64,000 nt of DNA from Gilvibacter sp. SZ-19 (lineage in GTDB: Bacteria; Bacteroidota; Bacteroidia; Flavobacteriales; Flavobacteriaceae): contig NZ_CP019333.1 of NCBI RefSeq assembly GCF_002163875.1, positions 1,432,864 to 1,496,863 of the forward strand, written 5' to 3'. Below the pieces are notes generated by a model. It searched no databases. It was not told the origin of the DNA and saw only the letters and a program-made list of their open reading frames with translations. The position numbers were made by a program, and so were the translations under genes. This document shows positions 1 through 9,579 of this stretch, one piece after another; position 1 is the first letter of the stretch; every line of letters starts with the position of its first letter.

Positions 1-1921
1 CCATGGCTGTCCATGATGGGGCCAAAGGAATGTAATCTTCTCCAGCGGCAGCTTCTAAACTTCGGGCGTAGGCATAGTTGAGGTCTTGTTGCAGATACAG
101 CCATGGTGTAGGCTGATACCGCAATCCGAGGTCAAAGCCCAGGCGACGGGTCTCCCCGCTGGGTTCTACTATGGCTTCATCGCCTACATAGACAAATTCT
201 TGCTCTAGGTATAAACTCCAAAGTGCAAAATTCACAAAGAGCTTGTCGTTGGGTTTAAAGTTTAGTCCTAGGTCTGCTCCAAAGGCTTTTGGCAAACTAC
301 TGTCTACAGCTCCTGGAGTTACAGAAACTCGCGTATCGTTAGAGTGGAATCCCAGGCCATTCTTTAAGTACAACTGAACCGTACTGCTCGGCTCATAGAA
401 GAGATTGAACTTAGGGCTCAATCTCAGCGAACTCGCCGTAGGATTAGAGAAGTTGGAGGCGAGCCTGTCTGTATAGTCAAACTGAAAACCATCCAGGCGC
501 AGCCCTGGGTTCAAGCGCCATTTCCCTAATTTTAAATTGGCAGCGGCAAATAGGAATCCGTGGGTTTGGTCAACATCTCCAAAGGCCAATTGCTCCAAGG
601 TCTCTTTGCGATTTTTTGTGCGAGCAAGCTCCAAATCGTCTACATTGTCGTAGCGCAATCCGGCCCCAAACTGATACTTTATAGTCTTATCCCCTAAGTT
701 GAATTTATGGTCAAGAGTGGTCTGAAAACCCATCAGTTCACGATTCTCAAACTGCCTGATCTGATCTCCATCTACAGGATTCTCCAAAAAGAAGGTAAAG
801 TTCGAAAAGAGTTCAAAGTCGTAGCGGGAATAGTAAAGGGTAGAATTTATCTTACTGCCATTATTGAGGCGCTTAAAGTGATTGACTACCAAATTAGATC
901 TCGAGGTATTGCCGCCTTCTGTGTCGTCTATGGCTCCAAAGCGATCTATCTGGCCAGAACGCACTGCTCGCCAAGGGATCTGCCCAGATGCTGTCCACTT
1001 ACTGGCAAAATGCGAAGCGCTGAATTCCAACTTCTCGTCTTGTGCCAATTGTGTGCTGAACTTAGTAAATAAGTTTACGCGATTAAAGTTCTGCGGACTT
1101 ATAAAAGGGCCATCAAAGGCATTGAATGATCCGGCAGCGTAAGCTTTGGTCTTTGGGCCATCTAAAAGCTTGAACATGCCAACAGTTCTAAAGCTGGCAA
1201 AATCACCATAGCTTACACTTAGGCTGTTTTGTTCTAATTGGTCCTTGGTTTTAAAGGCTACATAACCAGCGGTGGTAAAATCGCCTTGAGCTGCTTGGTA
1301 TGGGCCTTTGCCAAAATCAATGGTCGCAAGCGTTTCGGGGATCACAAAGTGTAAGTCGCTATAGCCTTGGCCATGCGCATGTGATACCTTATTTACTGGC
1401 AGGCCATCCACACTCAAATTAATATCTGTTCCGTGGTCTATATCGAACCCGCGCAAAAAGATCTGTTCTGCTTTTCCGCCACCGGCATGTTGTCCGATAA
1501 AGAGTCCGGGTACCCTTTGCAGTAGTTGCTGAGAGGAAAGCACCGGATTCAATTTTAGATCCACATCACTTATTTGTACATCTAAACCTACGGCCGGACT
1601 GATCACCACTTGAGACAGCGAAAGTCTCGCTTCTTGAAGGGCCCAGTTGTTTTGTTCTTGGGTTAAAAAATCCGCAGCAATAAAGACTAAAGACTCAAAG
1701 CCAATATGAGAGAACTGGATCTCATCGGTAGCTTGAACACCTTCTAGCATAAAAAATCCGTTGGCATCGCTATGGGTGTGTTCTACCTTGGATTTGTTTA
1801 TCACCACCACGTCTTGTAAGGCTAGGCCAGAGGCATCCGTAATGTGACCTTGCAGGTTTTGTGACAATAGGTTTGTTGAACTCAATAGTATTAATAGAAT
1901 CTGAAAAATAGGACGCAACAT
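1..1921 (-). CDS. TonB-dependent outer membrane receptor, 3' end cut by window edge
   Basis: The frame is open from ATG at 1921 to base 2 (640 codons) and runs off the left edge. A signal peptide ends near LLSQ. It is followed by a carboxypeptidase-regulatory-like domain (about residues 22-100), a TonB plug domain with RGFDIDHGTDINLSVDG, and barrel strands. The plug carries a histidine-containing segment, HAHGQGYSDLHF, that I associate with one subgroup of TonB receptors. By family it imports a scarce ligand (metal chelate, glycan or peptide) across the outer membrane using TonB energy; the ligand cannot be told from sequence. It diverges from uvrC across about 130 bases. Shadow frames hide it from simple ORF lists because its C-terminus lies outside the window. 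Confidence 0.93.
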   Translation of the reverse strand, partial: MLRPIFQILLILLSSTNLLSQNLQGHITDASGLALQDVVVINKSKVEHTHSDANGFFMLEGVQATDEIQFSHIGFESLVFIAADFLTQEQNNWALQEARLSLSQVVISPAVGLDVQISDVDLKLNPVLSSQQLLQRVPGLFIGQHAGGGKAEQIFLRGFDIDHGTDINLSVDGLPVNKVSHAHGQGYSDLHFVIPETLATIDFGKGPYQAAQGDFTTAGYVAFKTKDQLEQNSLSVSYGDFASFRTVGMFKLLDGPKTKAYAAGSFNAFDGPFISPQNFNRVNLFTKFSTQLAQDEKLEFSASHFASKWTASGQIPWRAVRSGQIDRFGAIDDTEGGNTSRSNLVVNHFKRLNNGSKINSTLYYSRYDFELFSNFTFFLENPVDGDQIRQFENRELMGFQTTLDHKFNLGDKTIKYQFGAGLRYDNVDDLELARTKNRKETLEQLAFGDVDQTHGFLFAAANLKLGKWRLNPGLRLDGFQFDYTDRLASNFSNPTASSLRLSPKFNLFYEPSSTVQLYLKNGLGFHSNDTRVSVTPGAVDSSLPKAFGADLGLNFKPNDKLFVNFALWSLYLEQEFVYVGDEAIVEPSGETRRLGFDLGLRYQPTPWLYLQQDLNYAYARSLEAAAGEDYIPLAPSWTAM

Positions 1922-2038
1922 TGTTTTTGTTTTGGCTGTTTGTCATACTTACGCAAGTGATAGCTGTCTGGATTTCTGCGGATGCAGATTTATGAATAAT
2001 GCATCCTGAGGTAGCTGTTTTAAATGAGTAACAAGCTG

Positions 2039-2046
2039 TATCTTTG
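2039..2046 (+). promoter_or_regulatory. -7 box of uvrC, leaderless arrangement
   Basis: TATCTTTG matches the Bacteroidota -7 consensus TAnnTTTG exactly. Only four bases separate it from the GTG at 2051, so transcription probably starts at or beside the start codon and the mRNA would be leaderless. No clear -33 TTG is seen about 20 bases upstream. Confidence 0.6.
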
Positions 2047-2050
2047 AGTT

Positions 2051-3847
2051 GTGGATAAGGCTTCCGTAAAACTTCAGATCGCAACACTTCCAGATGCTCC
2101 CGGTGTATATCAGTATTATGACGAGGAGGGAAAACTGTTGTATGTCGGCAAGGCCAAGAACCTTAAAAAACGCGTCTCCTCTTACTTTACCAAGCAACAC
2201 GACAACGGTCGTATTCGGCTCATGGTCAAAAAGATCGCCAAGATCAAACACATAGTGGTAGCAACCGAAAGCGATGCCCTTCTGCTAGAGAATAATCTGA
2301 TCAAGAACCAACGGCCGCGCTATAATGTGCTGCTCAGAGACGATAAGACCTATCCGTGGATCTGTATAAAAAACGAGCGTTTCCCTAGAGTTTTCCCCAC
2401 GCGAAAGGTCATTAAAGATGGGTCCGAATACTTTGGCCCTTACACCAGCATGAAAACAGTGCACACGCTGTTGGATCTTATTAGAGGTTTGTATCCGCTG
2501 CGCAATTGTAATTACGACTTGGCGCAACAAAAGATAGACGCCGGCAAGTACAAGGTCTGTTTGGAGTTTCATTTGGGGAACTGTTTGGGGCCTTGTGAAA
2601 ACAAGTACTCCGAAGAGCAGTACAATCAGAATATCGAAGCCATTCGCGAGATCATAAAAGGGAATTTTAAAGATTCCATTGGGCGTTTTAAACAGCAGAT
2701 GAAAGCCCATGCCGAAGCCATGGAGTTTGAGGATGCTCAGCGCATTAAAGAAAAGCTCACCGTGCTAGAGAACTACCAGGCCAAATCCACCATAGTGAAC
2801 CCCAAGATCAACAATGTGGATGTGTGCTCCATAGTTTCGGACGAAAGCTATGGCTATGTGAACTTTTTACAGCTATCCTATGGTTCTATAATCCGGTCGC
2901 ATACTTTGGAAATGAAGAAGAAGCTCGACGAATCGGATGCGGAACTACTCAGTCTGGCTGTAGTAGAAATGAGGCAGCGATTCAATTCCCAGAGCAAGGA
3001 GATCTATCTGCCCTTTAAGCTAGACTTGGGCGACGATATTAAAGTGCATGTTCCCAAAGTGGGCGATAAAAGGCACATTCTAGACCTTTCCATTCGCAAT
3101 GCCAAATATTACCGAATGGAGCGCTTTAAGCAAACCAAGATCACAGACCCGAATAGGCACGAGAATAGGATCATGGCCCAAATGAAAAAGGACTTACGTC
3201 TGTCTGAGGAGCCGCGTCATATCGAATGTTTTGACAACTCCAATATTCAAGGGACCAATCCTGTAGCGGCCTGTGTGGTCTTTAAAAATGGCAAGCCCAG
3301 TAAGCGCGATTACCGCAAGTTCAACATCAAGACCGTAGAAGGCCCAGACGATTTCGCCTCTATGGAAGAGGTGGTATACCGCCGCTACAAACGCCTTTTA
3401 GAAGAGGAGCAACCCTTGCCACAGCTCATTGTCATTGACGGAGGAAAGGGCCAGCTTTCATCGGCCTTAAAGGCTTTAGAAGCTTTAGATCTAAGGGGCA
3501 AGATCGCCATAGTTGGTATTGCCAAACGCTTAGAGGAACTGTTTTTTCCAGACGACCCTATTCCGCTTTACTTAGATAAGAAGTCGGAGACGCTGCGCAT
3601 TATTCAGCAGCTCCGTAATGAGGCGCACCGCTTTGGAATTACCTTCCACAGAGACAAGCGTAGCAAGGAAGCATTGGAGACCGAATTGGAGACCATTCCC
3701 GGAATAGGAGAAAAGACTGTGATCACCTTGTTGCAGCATTTTAAGAGTGCCAAGCGTGTTCGCAACGCAACCTTTGGCGAATTGGAGCAACTTGTAGGTG
3801 TAAGCAAGGCCAGTTTGATTGCCAGGCATTTTAATATTACCCCCTGA
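2051..3847 (+). CDS. uvrC: Excinuclease ABC subunit C
   Basis: Makes both incisions around bulky DNA lesions in UvrABC nucleotide excision repair. Visible parts: GIY-YIG nuclease at about residues 14-95 (PGVYQYYDEEGKLLYVGKAK), a UvrB-binding UVR helix pair near 208-243, the RNase H-like C-terminal nuclease from about 390 (HIECFDNSNIQG, VIDGGKGQL) and helix-hairpin-helix repeats near 545-595 (IPGIGEKT). The length of 598 aa is normal. The start is GTG: an in-frame TGA lies at 2045-2047, and GTG at 2051 is the first start codon that keeps the conserved LPDAPGVYQYYD N-terminus. It ends 3 bases before the patatin gene, so the two are probably co-transcribed. Confidence 0.98.
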   Translation: MDKASVKLQIATLPDAPGVYQYYDEEGKLLYVGKAKNLKKRVSSYFTKQHDNGRIRLMVKKIAKIKHIVVATESDALLLENNLIKNQRPRYNVLLRDDKTYPWICIKNERFPRVFPTRKVIKDGSEYFGPYTSMKTVHTLLDLIRGLYPLRNCNYDLAQQKIDAGKYKVCLEFHLGNCLGPCENKYSEEQYNQNIEAIREIIKGNFKDSIGRFKQQMKAHAEAMEFEDAQRIKEKLTVLENYQAKSTIVNPKINNVDVCSIVSDESYGYVNFLQLSYGSIIRSHTLEMKKKLDESDAELLSLAVVEMRQRFNSQSKEIYLPFKLDLGDDIKVHVPKVGDKRHILDLSIRNAKYYRMERFKQTKITDPNRHENRIMAQMKKDLRLSEEPRHIECFDNSNIQGTNPVAACVVFKNGKPSKRDYRKFNIKTVEGPDDFASMEEVVYRRYKRLLEEEQPLPQLIVIDGGKGQLSSALKALEALDLRGKIAIVGIAKRLEELFFPDDPIPLYLDKKSETLRIIQQLRNEAHRFGITFHRDKRSKEALETELETIPGIGEKTVITLLQHFKSAKRVRNATFGELEQLVGVSKASLIARHFNITP

Positions 3848-3850
3848 TCC

Positions 3851-6076
3851 ATGCGACTAACCGCTTTACTTTTTGTGTTTTTATTGCTGATGGGAACCGT
3901 CTCGAACGCCCAACAGGACACCACTGATGTCAAAGTAGGCTTGGTGCTTAGTGGCGGCGGTGCAAAAGGTTTGGCGCATATAGGAGCCCTAAAAGTTATC
4001 GAAGAATCTGGCTTGCGCATCGATTATATTGGTGGTACCAGTATGGGGGCCATTGTTGGAGGTCTTTACGCCTCCGGATACAGTGCCGCTCAGTTAGACT
4101 CCATATTTAGAGCCCAAGATTTTGACAAACTCATTCAAGACGAACTCCCGCGAGATGCCCGAACTTTTTACGAGAAAGCGGATGCGGAGAAATACGCTAT
4201 AACACTACCTTTTGACGGCTTTAAAGTAGGCGTGCCTGCCTCGCTCTCCAAAGGGCAAAACGTATACAATCTGCTTTGGCAGCTCACCCAACATTTGGGT
4301 GGTGAAGTTGACTTTAAGGCCATGCCGATTCCGTTCTTTTGTATGGCTACCGATGTGGAAAGGGGAACACCCGTTATGTTGGAATCTGGCTACTTGCCTC
4401 GTGCCTTAACGGCCAGTGGGGCGCTGCCATCGCTATTCAGTCCTGTTGAGCTTAATGAAAGAGTGCTCATAGACGGTGGCGTGGTCAATAATTATCCGGT
4501 AGACGAACTTCGCGCCAAGGGAATGGATATCATCATCGGGATAGACGTGCAAGACGAACTGCGAGATAGAGAAGAACTAGGGTCGGCCCTAGATATTTTG
4601 GTGCAGATAAATAACTTTCGAACCATCCAGGCCATGGAGACCAAGATCCCAAAAACGGACATCTATATCAATCCGGCCATAGACGAATTTACCGTAGTGT
4701 CATTCGATCAAGGCTCGGCCATAGTGCAATCTGGAGTAGATGCCGCTTTGGAGCAGCTCGATGCCTTAAATGAACTGGCAAGTAAACAGCAAAAGGCTGC
4801 TTTGATCTACAATGTAAAACAGCCCTCGGCCAAGCTAAAGATCAATCAGGTAGATATTAGCGGAAATGATAAATACAGCCGTTCTTATGTGTTGGGTAAA
4901 CTCAGACTCAGATCGCCTTCAGAGACTAGTTTTGCAAGTTTTAGCGACGGGGTGAATAATCTTATGGCTACCGGGAATTTTCAAGCCATAGATTACGACT
5001 TCAACCGCACCGAAGATGATTCCACTAAAGTCTCCATCAGACTTAAAGAAAGCAACAGTAGAATGCTGCTTCGCCTCGGGGCGCATTACGATAACCTGTA
5101 CAAAAGTGCCGCGTTGGTCAATGTGACCTTTAAAAGGTTGTTGACCAACAATGACATTGCTTCTTTTGACCTTGTTGCGGGCGATAACCTGCGTTATAAT
5201 TTCGACTATTATGTGGACAAGGGTTATTATTGGAGTATCGGGTTGCGATCTTACCTCAATGAGTTCGAGACCAATGTGGGGCAGGAGTTGTTTCTCAATG
5301 ACCTGATAGATCCGGGGCAGATCAATCAGTTGGCCTTGGAGTATTTTGAATGGACCAATCAGTTTTATGTGCAAACCCTATTTGGCAATGCCTTTGCATT
5401 TGGCGTTGGAGTTGAGCACAAAAAGATGATCCAGTTCAGTGATACCTTTGGGCTCACTCCAGACGATTCCAGAACCTATTTTGACGATACCGATTACGGA
5501 AGTTTACTCGGGTTTCTAAAGTTCGATACGCGAGACGATGTGTATTTTCCAACCAAAGGATTTTTCTTTGAAGGGCAAATGAACGTCTATCTCACGGCTT
5601 CTGGTCGCAATGATAGATTTGAAGAGTTTTCTATTGCTAAGGCCCGTTTGGGCGGAGCCAAGCGCTTTGGAGATTTCACAATATTTCTCGGCACCGAAGG
5701 TGGCTTTAAAGTCGGAGACGATTCTACCCGAGCTTTCGACTTCTTTCTCGGCGGATTTGGTTTTAGACAAACTGGTAATTTAATGCCCTTTGTAGGCTTG
5801 GAACCTATGAGCTTTAGAGGCGATACTTACCTAAAAGCAGACTTGCGATTGGACTACGAACTCTTTGCCAATAATCACCTCTTTGGGGTAGTGAACATTG
5901 CTAATATTGGCAACAACCTTTTTACCAACAAGGAGTGGATAGACGGTATAGATTACAGCGGATTTGGTCTGGGCTATGGCTTTGAAACCTTTGCCGGGCC
6001 CCTGCAACTTATTTACAGTTATTCTCCAGAAATTGCCGAAAGCAATTGGTACGTGTCCCTTGGTTTCTGGTTTTAA
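3851..6076 (+). CDS. Patatin-like phospholipase fused to an outer-membrane beta-barrel
   Basis: The signal peptide ends near SNAQQ. A patatin domain follows: glycine-rich oxyanion loop SGGGAKG (about 34-40), nucleophile motif GTSMG with Ser64, and the DGG motif with Asp208 (VLIDGGVVNNYP), giving a complete Ser-Asp dyad. Residues about 320-395 look like a POTRA module (KLKINQVDISGNDKYSR). The rest is a 16-strand-type Omp85/D15 barrel ending in the terminal aromatic GFWF. This is the layout of PlpD-type (type Vd secretion) proteins, in which the barrel places the lipase at or beyond the outer membrane. Whether the lipase is released or stays periplasmic cannot be seen. Second gene of the uvrC unit. 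Confidence 0.93.
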   Translation: MRLTALLFVFLLLMGTVSNAQQDTTDVKVGLVLSGGGAKGLAHIGALKVIEESGLRIDYIGGTSMGAIVGGLYASGYSAAQLDSIFRAQDFDKLIQDELPRDARTFYEKADAEKYAITLPFDGFKVGVPASLSKGQNVYNLLWQLTQHLGGEVDFKAMPIPFFCMATDVERGTPVMLESGYLPRALTASGALPSLFSPVELNERVLIDGGVVNNYPVDELRAKGMDIIIGIDVQDELRDREELGSALDILVQINNFRTIQAMETKIPKTDIYINPAIDEFTVVSFDQGSAIVQSGVDAALEQLDALNELASKQQKAALIYNVKQPSAKLKINQVDISGNDKYSRSYVLGKLRLRSPSETSFASFSDGVNNLMATGNFQAIDYDFNRTEDDSTKVSIRLKESNSRMLLRLGAHYDNLYKSAALVNVTFKRLLTNNDIASFDLVAGDNLRYNFDYYVDKGYYWSIGLRSYLNEFETNVGQELFLNDLIDPGQINQLALEYFEWTNQFYVQTLFGNAFAFGVGVEHKKMIQFSDTFGLTPDDSRTYFDDTDYGSLLGFLKFDTRDDVYFPTKGFFFEGQMNVYLTASGRNDRFEEFSIAKARLGGAKRFGDFTIFLGTEGGFKVGDDSTRAFDFFLGGFGFRQTGNLMPFVGLEPMSFRGDTYLKADLRLDYELFANNHLFGVVNIANIGNNLFTNKEWIDGIDYSGFGLGYGFETFAGPLQLIYSYSPEIAESNWYVSLGFWF

Positions 6077-6078
6077 TG

Positions 6079-6113
6079 ACCTGAATTGAACAGTAGTGGA
6101 ATTATTCAGGTTC
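6079..6113 (+). terminator. Possible terminator after the patatin gene
   Basis: ACCTGAAT (6079-6086) and ATTCAGGT (6104-6111) form an 8-bp perfect stem starting three bases after the stop codon. The following T tract is poor (TCT), so this is only a weak intrinsic terminator. Confidence 0.4.
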
Positions 6114-6167
6114 TATAATTGAGATAATCGCTACCGATGGCACGCATATTTTTTCGATATTTGTGTA

Positions 6168-6236
6168 ATGGCACCTAAACGGAATTACAGACTGTTTTTT
6201 AAGCTGCGAGCCAGGCTCAAGCGCAATCCTGAATAA
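6168..6236 (+). CDS. Candidate 22-residue basic peptide upstream of hmgA
   Basis: ATG at 6168 opens a 22-codon frame that stops at 6234-6236. The product begins MAPKRNYRLFFKLRARLKRN and holds eight Lys/Arg plus Tyr and two Phe. A near-consensus -7 box, GATATTTG (6156-6163), stands four bases before the ATG, the same leaderless spacing as uvrC and hflX. The ORF ends two bases before an inverted repeat that leads into hmgA. It may be a small cytoplasmic protein, a leader peptide or chance; I do not recognise a family. Confidence 0.35.
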   Translation: MAPKRNYRLFFKLRARLKRNPE

Positions 6237-6237
6237 G

Positions 6238-6290
6238 GAATTGTTAGGCCCTTATGGGTATAGCCTGACTATTTTGTAACCTAACAATTC
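6238..6290 (+). promoter_or_regulatory. Inverted repeat in the hmgA leader
   Basis: GAATTGTTAGG (6238-6248) is an exact reverse complement of CCTAACAATTC (6280-6290). A small inner hairpin CCC-TTAT-GGG sits at 6249-6258. The right arm ends six bases before the hmgA ATG, where it could mask the start region as RNA or act as a repressor site as DNA. The loop holds TATTTTGTAA, one T short of a -7 box. Confidence 0.5.
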
Positions 6291-6296
6291 AAACAG

Positions 6297-7454
6297 ATGC
6301 CTTTTTATCATTCTTTAGGGAAGATCCCACACAAGCGACACACTCAGTTTCGCAAGCCAGACGGAACGCTTTATGCCGAGCAGCTCTTCGGTACCATTGG
6401 TTTTGATGGTATGTCTTCTAATTTATATCACGAGCACAGACCTACACAGGTTAAATCTATTGACAGTCAATACAGCGTTGCCCCAAAGGTGGCACGCGAG
6501 AACAATATGCAATCCTTTCGTTTTCACGGGTTCAAAGTACCTCCTACAGCAGACTATCTAGAAAGCCGTAAGATCATTTTGACCAATAGCGATTGCAACA
6601 TCATTTTGGCGGCACCTACGGAGTCCCAGAAAGACTATTTCTACAAGAACACAGATGCAGACGAACTGATCTTTGTTCACCGAGGAAGCGGGAAACTGCG
6701 GACCCATATGGGGAACCTGGATTTCAAATACGGAGACTATCTGCTAGTTCCTCGCGGCATCATTTACAAGATGGATTTCGACACGGACGATAACCGACTT
6801 TTCATAGTCGAATCTTATCGACCAATCTACACGCCTAAGCGTTATCGCAATTGGTTTGGGCAACTTTTGGAACATTCGCCTTTCTGTGAGCGTGACATTC
6901 GCCGTCCGCAGGAATTGGAAACCTACGATGAAAAAGGCCACTTTTTGATCAAGATCAAAAAACAGGACGACATCTTTGATATGGTATATGCCACGCATCC
7001 ATTTGATGTGGTGGGTTACGACGGATACAATTATCCTTACGCCTTTTCCATTCACGATTTTGAACCCATAACTGGGCGCATCCACCAACCGCCACCAGTG
7101 CATCAGACCTTTGAGACCGATGCCTTTGTGGTGTGTTCCTTTGTGCCTAGACTGTACGATTACCATCCGCAGAGTATACCTGCACCATACAATCACAGCA
7201 ATATTGACAGCGATGAGGTGTTGTATTATGTAGATGGCGACTTTATGAGCCGCAACGACATAGATGCCGGGCACATTTCTTTGCATCCTGCGGGGATTCC
7301 ACACGGACCACATCCAGGAGCAACAGAACGCAGCATAGGGCAAGTAAAGACAGACGAATTGGCCGTTATGGTAGACACTTTTAAACCTTTAAAGGTGACC
7401 GAAGAAGCGATGAAGATCGCAGACGGCGATTACTTTAAGTCATGGTTGGAGTAA
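6297..7454 (+). CDS. hmgA: Homogentisate 1,2-dioxygenase
   Basis: Fe(II) cupin enzyme that opens the ring of homogentisate to maleylacetoacetate in tyrosine/phenylalanine degradation, in the cytoplasm. The family signature is spread along the protein: YHEHRPTQ near 44, the cupin core around 120-175, and the C-terminal metal region YNHSNIDSDEVLYYVDG with His300 and Glu307 plus IPHGPHPG with His336. At 385 aa it belongs to the short bacterial form. It lies 100 bases upstream of 4-hydroxyphenylpyruvate dioxygenase, which makes its substrate, so the two form a pathway pair. Fumarylacetoacetase and the isomerase are not in this window. Confidence 0.96.
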   Translation: MPFYHSLGKIPHKRHTQFRKPDGTLYAEQLFGTIGFDGMSSNLYHEHRPTQVKSIDSQYSVAPKVARENNMQSFRFHGFKVPPTADYLESRKIILTNSDCNIILAAPTESQKDYFYKNTDADELIFVHRGSGKLRTHMGNLDFKYGDYLLVPRGIIYKMDFDTDDNRLFIVESYRPIYTPKRYRNWFGQLLEHSPFCERDIRRPQELETYDEKGHFLIKIKKQDDIFDMVYATHPFDVVGYDGYNYPYAFSIHDFEPITGRIHQPPPVHQTFETDAFVVCSFVPRLYDYHPQSIPAPYNHSNIDSDEVLYYVDGDFMSRNDIDAGHISLHPAGIPHGPHPGATERSIGQVKTDELAVMVDTFKPLKVTEEAMKIADGDYFKSWLE

Positions 7455-7554
7455 GACATAAGAACATATTGTCAACCCATTGTAGGGCGATGTGGTAAGC
7501 TAGTACTGCTTAACCCAATACTTCAATGAACACATCACCCATAAAACAAAAACA

Positions 7555-8694
7555 ATGATTACCGACAATACATCACAAGCATTAGAAAAGATAGTTCCGC
7601 AGGCAGACGACTTCTTGCCGCTACTAGGAACAGACTTTGTAGAACTTTATGTGGGCAACGCCAAGCAGGCAGCCTACTATTACGAGCATGCCTGGGGCTT
7701 TACCCCAATCGCCTATAGCGGCTTAGAGACTGGAAACAAAGAGACTGTCTCTTATGTGCTACAACAAGACAAGATCCGTTTGGTCTTGACCTCGCCTTTA
7801 GGCCCTGGAGGTCCAATTAACAAGCATATTAACGATCATGGCGATGGTGTAAAAGTAGTTGCCCTTTGGGTAGACGATGCCAAAAAGAGCTTTGAAGAGA
7901 CCGTAAAACGCGGTGCGGAGCCCTATATGGAACCGACAACGCGAGAAGATGCCAACGGCAAAGTGGTCCTTTCTGGTATCCACACCTATGGAGAGACCGT
8001 ACACGTCTTTGTAGAACGATCTGCTTATGACGGGCCTTTCTTGCCAGGATATAAAGCTTGGGACAAGCCAGTAAAGCCAAAGAGCGTTGGTCTAAAATAC
8101 ATAGACCACATGGTGGGTAATGTTGGCTGGAACGAGATGAACAAATGGTGCGAGTTCTACGCTAAAGTCATGGGCTTTGCGCAATTGGTTTCTTTTGATG
8201 ATAACGACATCTCTACCGAATATACTGCCCTTATGAGTAAGGTAATGTCTAATGGAAATGGCCGTATTAAATTCCCGATAAACGAACCTGCAGAAGGCCG
8301 CAAGAAATCTCAGATCGAAGAGTATATCGACTTTTACAACGGTGCTGGTGTGCAACACATCGCCGTGGCGACGGATAACATCATTGAGACTGTAGGGCAA
8401 CTGCGTGACAATGGCGTAGAGTTCTTATATGTACCAGAGACCTATTACGACACGGTTTTGGACCGTGTGGGAGAGATAGACGAAGACCTAGAGCCGCTTA
8501 AAGAGTTAGGCGTTCTTATTGATAGAGACGACGAGGGATATCTATTGCAGATCTTTACCAAGCCTGTTTTAGATAGACCTACAATGTTCTTTGAGATCAT
8601 CCAACGCAAAGGAGCTCAGTCTTTTGGAAAAGGAAATTTCAAGGCGCTTTTTGAAGCTATTGAGCGCGAACAAGAAGCCCGTGGAACCTTATAA
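7555..8694 (+). CDS. hppD: 4-hydroxyphenylpyruvate dioxygenase
   Basis: Converts 4-hydroxyphenylpyruvate to homogentisate with Fe(II) and O2. Two vicinal-oxygen-chelate halves are visible. The iron triad is His185 (YIDHMVGNV), His268 (VQHIAVAT) and Glu347 (FFEIIQRKG), all in the C-terminal half as expected. The C-terminal helix GKGNFKALFEAIE that gates the active site is present. The length of 379 aa is typical. A strong intrinsic terminator follows 18 bases after the stop, so hmgA-hppD probably ends a transcript here. Confidence 0.98.
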   Translation: MITDNTSQALEKIVPQADDFLPLLGTDFVELYVGNAKQAAYYYEHAWGFTPIAYSGLETGNKETVSYVLQQDKIRLVLTSPLGPGGPINKHINDHGDGVKVVALWVDDAKKSFEETVKRGAEPYMEPTTREDANGKVVLSGIHTYGETVHVFVERSAYDGPFLPGYKAWDKPVKPKSVGLKYIDHMVGNVGWNEMNKWCEFYAKVMGFAQLVSFDDNDISTEYTALMSKVMSNGNGRIKFPINEPAEGRKKSQIEEYIDFYNGAGVQHIAVATDNIIETVGQLRDNGVEFLYVPETYYDTVLDRVGEIDEDLEPLKELGVLIDRDDEGYLLQIFTKPVLDRPTMFFEIIQRKGAQSFGKGNFKALFEAIEREQEARGTL

Positions 8695-8712
8695 AAACGC
8701 TAAATAATAGTT

Positions 8713-8739
8713 AAAGGCGGATTTGATCTCCGCCTTTTT
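8713..8739 (+). terminator. Intrinsic terminator after hppD
   Basis: AAAGGCGGA (8713-8721) pairs perfectly with TCCGCCTTT (8729-8737) around a 7-base loop and runs into a T tract. Confidence 0.85.
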
Positions 8740-8797
8740 CCTACTTTTTGGAATAGAACTTGCAATCCCCACATTAAACACTTAATGCCCACCTACT

Positions 8798-9574
8798 ATG
8801 AAACGATTATTAACATTGACCTTATTGCTCGTCTTTAGCGGGCTTATGGGACAAACCAAAAAAGCCTATGGGGATGGCGAATGGTTTCGGTTCCGGATCC
8901 ACTACGGCCTAATAACTGCGGGTTACGCAACGCTCGAAGTAGATCAGGAGACCTTTAACGGAAAAAGCGTTTACCACGTAAAAGGCGAAGGCCGCACAAC
9001 GGGCGTGACCAAGCTGTTCTTTAATGTGGAGGATTATTACGAATCTTATATAGACACAGAAAAGGACATTCCATATCGTTTCATTAGAAAGATAGACGAA
9101 GGAGGGCATACCAAAGACATTCAGATCGACTTTAACCACGATACCAACAAAGCCTTAGTGTTTAACAGAAAACACAATGAAAAGGAGACTTTGAGTTTTC
9201 CTAAGGATGCGCAAGACATGGTCTCGGCCTTTTACTATCTGCGCAATCGTTTGGATGTTTCCAATATGCAGGAAGGCGATGTTACCGAGATGAATATGTT
9301 CTTCGATAAAGAGAACTACAAATTCAGATTGAAGTTCCTTTACAGGGAAACACTTAAAACGCGTTTTGGCAAGATTCCTTGTATGGTATTTAGACCCTCG
9401 GTTATGGCCGGGCGTGTTTTTAAGGAGCAAGAGAGTTTGACCGTTTGGGTCTCTGACGATGAGAACCGTATTCCGGTGCGGATAAAAGCGAGCTTGGCGG
9501 TTGGTAATCTCAAGGCCGATCTGGTAGAATTCAAAGGCTTGAAACACTCTTTTACAATTCAAGTCGAAGACTAG
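8798..9574 (+). CDS. DUF3108-family periplasmic protein
   Basis: The signal peptide ends near GLMGQ and a single beta-rich domain fills the rest, matching my recollection of DUF3108 proteins (GEWFRFRIHYGLITAGYATL at the N-terminus, a central EDYYESYID, and FKEQESLTVWVSDD near the end). The biochemical role is unknown; related folds bind lipid-like ligands in the envelope. It begins after the hppD terminator and ends five bases before the tryptophan dioxygenase gene, so it probably heads a transcript with that gene and the M23 peptidase. Confidence 0.85.
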   Translation: MKRLLTLTLLLVFSGLMGQTKKAYGDGEWFRFRIHYGLITAGYATLEVDQETFNGKSVYHVKGEGRTTGVTKLFFNVEDYYESYIDTEKDIPYRFIRKIDEGGHTKDIQIDFNHDTNKALVFNRKHNEKETLSFPKDAQDMVSAFYYLRNRLDVSNMQEGDVTEMNMFFDKENYKFRLKFLYRETLKTRFGKIPCMVFRPSVMAGRVFKEQESLTVWVSDDENRIPVRIKASLAVGNLKADLVEFKGLKHSFTIQVED

Positions 9575-9579
9575 CCCTA

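Noticed and set aside
6744-7343. 199-codon ORF on the minus strand opposite hmgA
   Set aside because: Entirely within hmgA, whose metal motifs are intact; the shadow product has no recognisable features.
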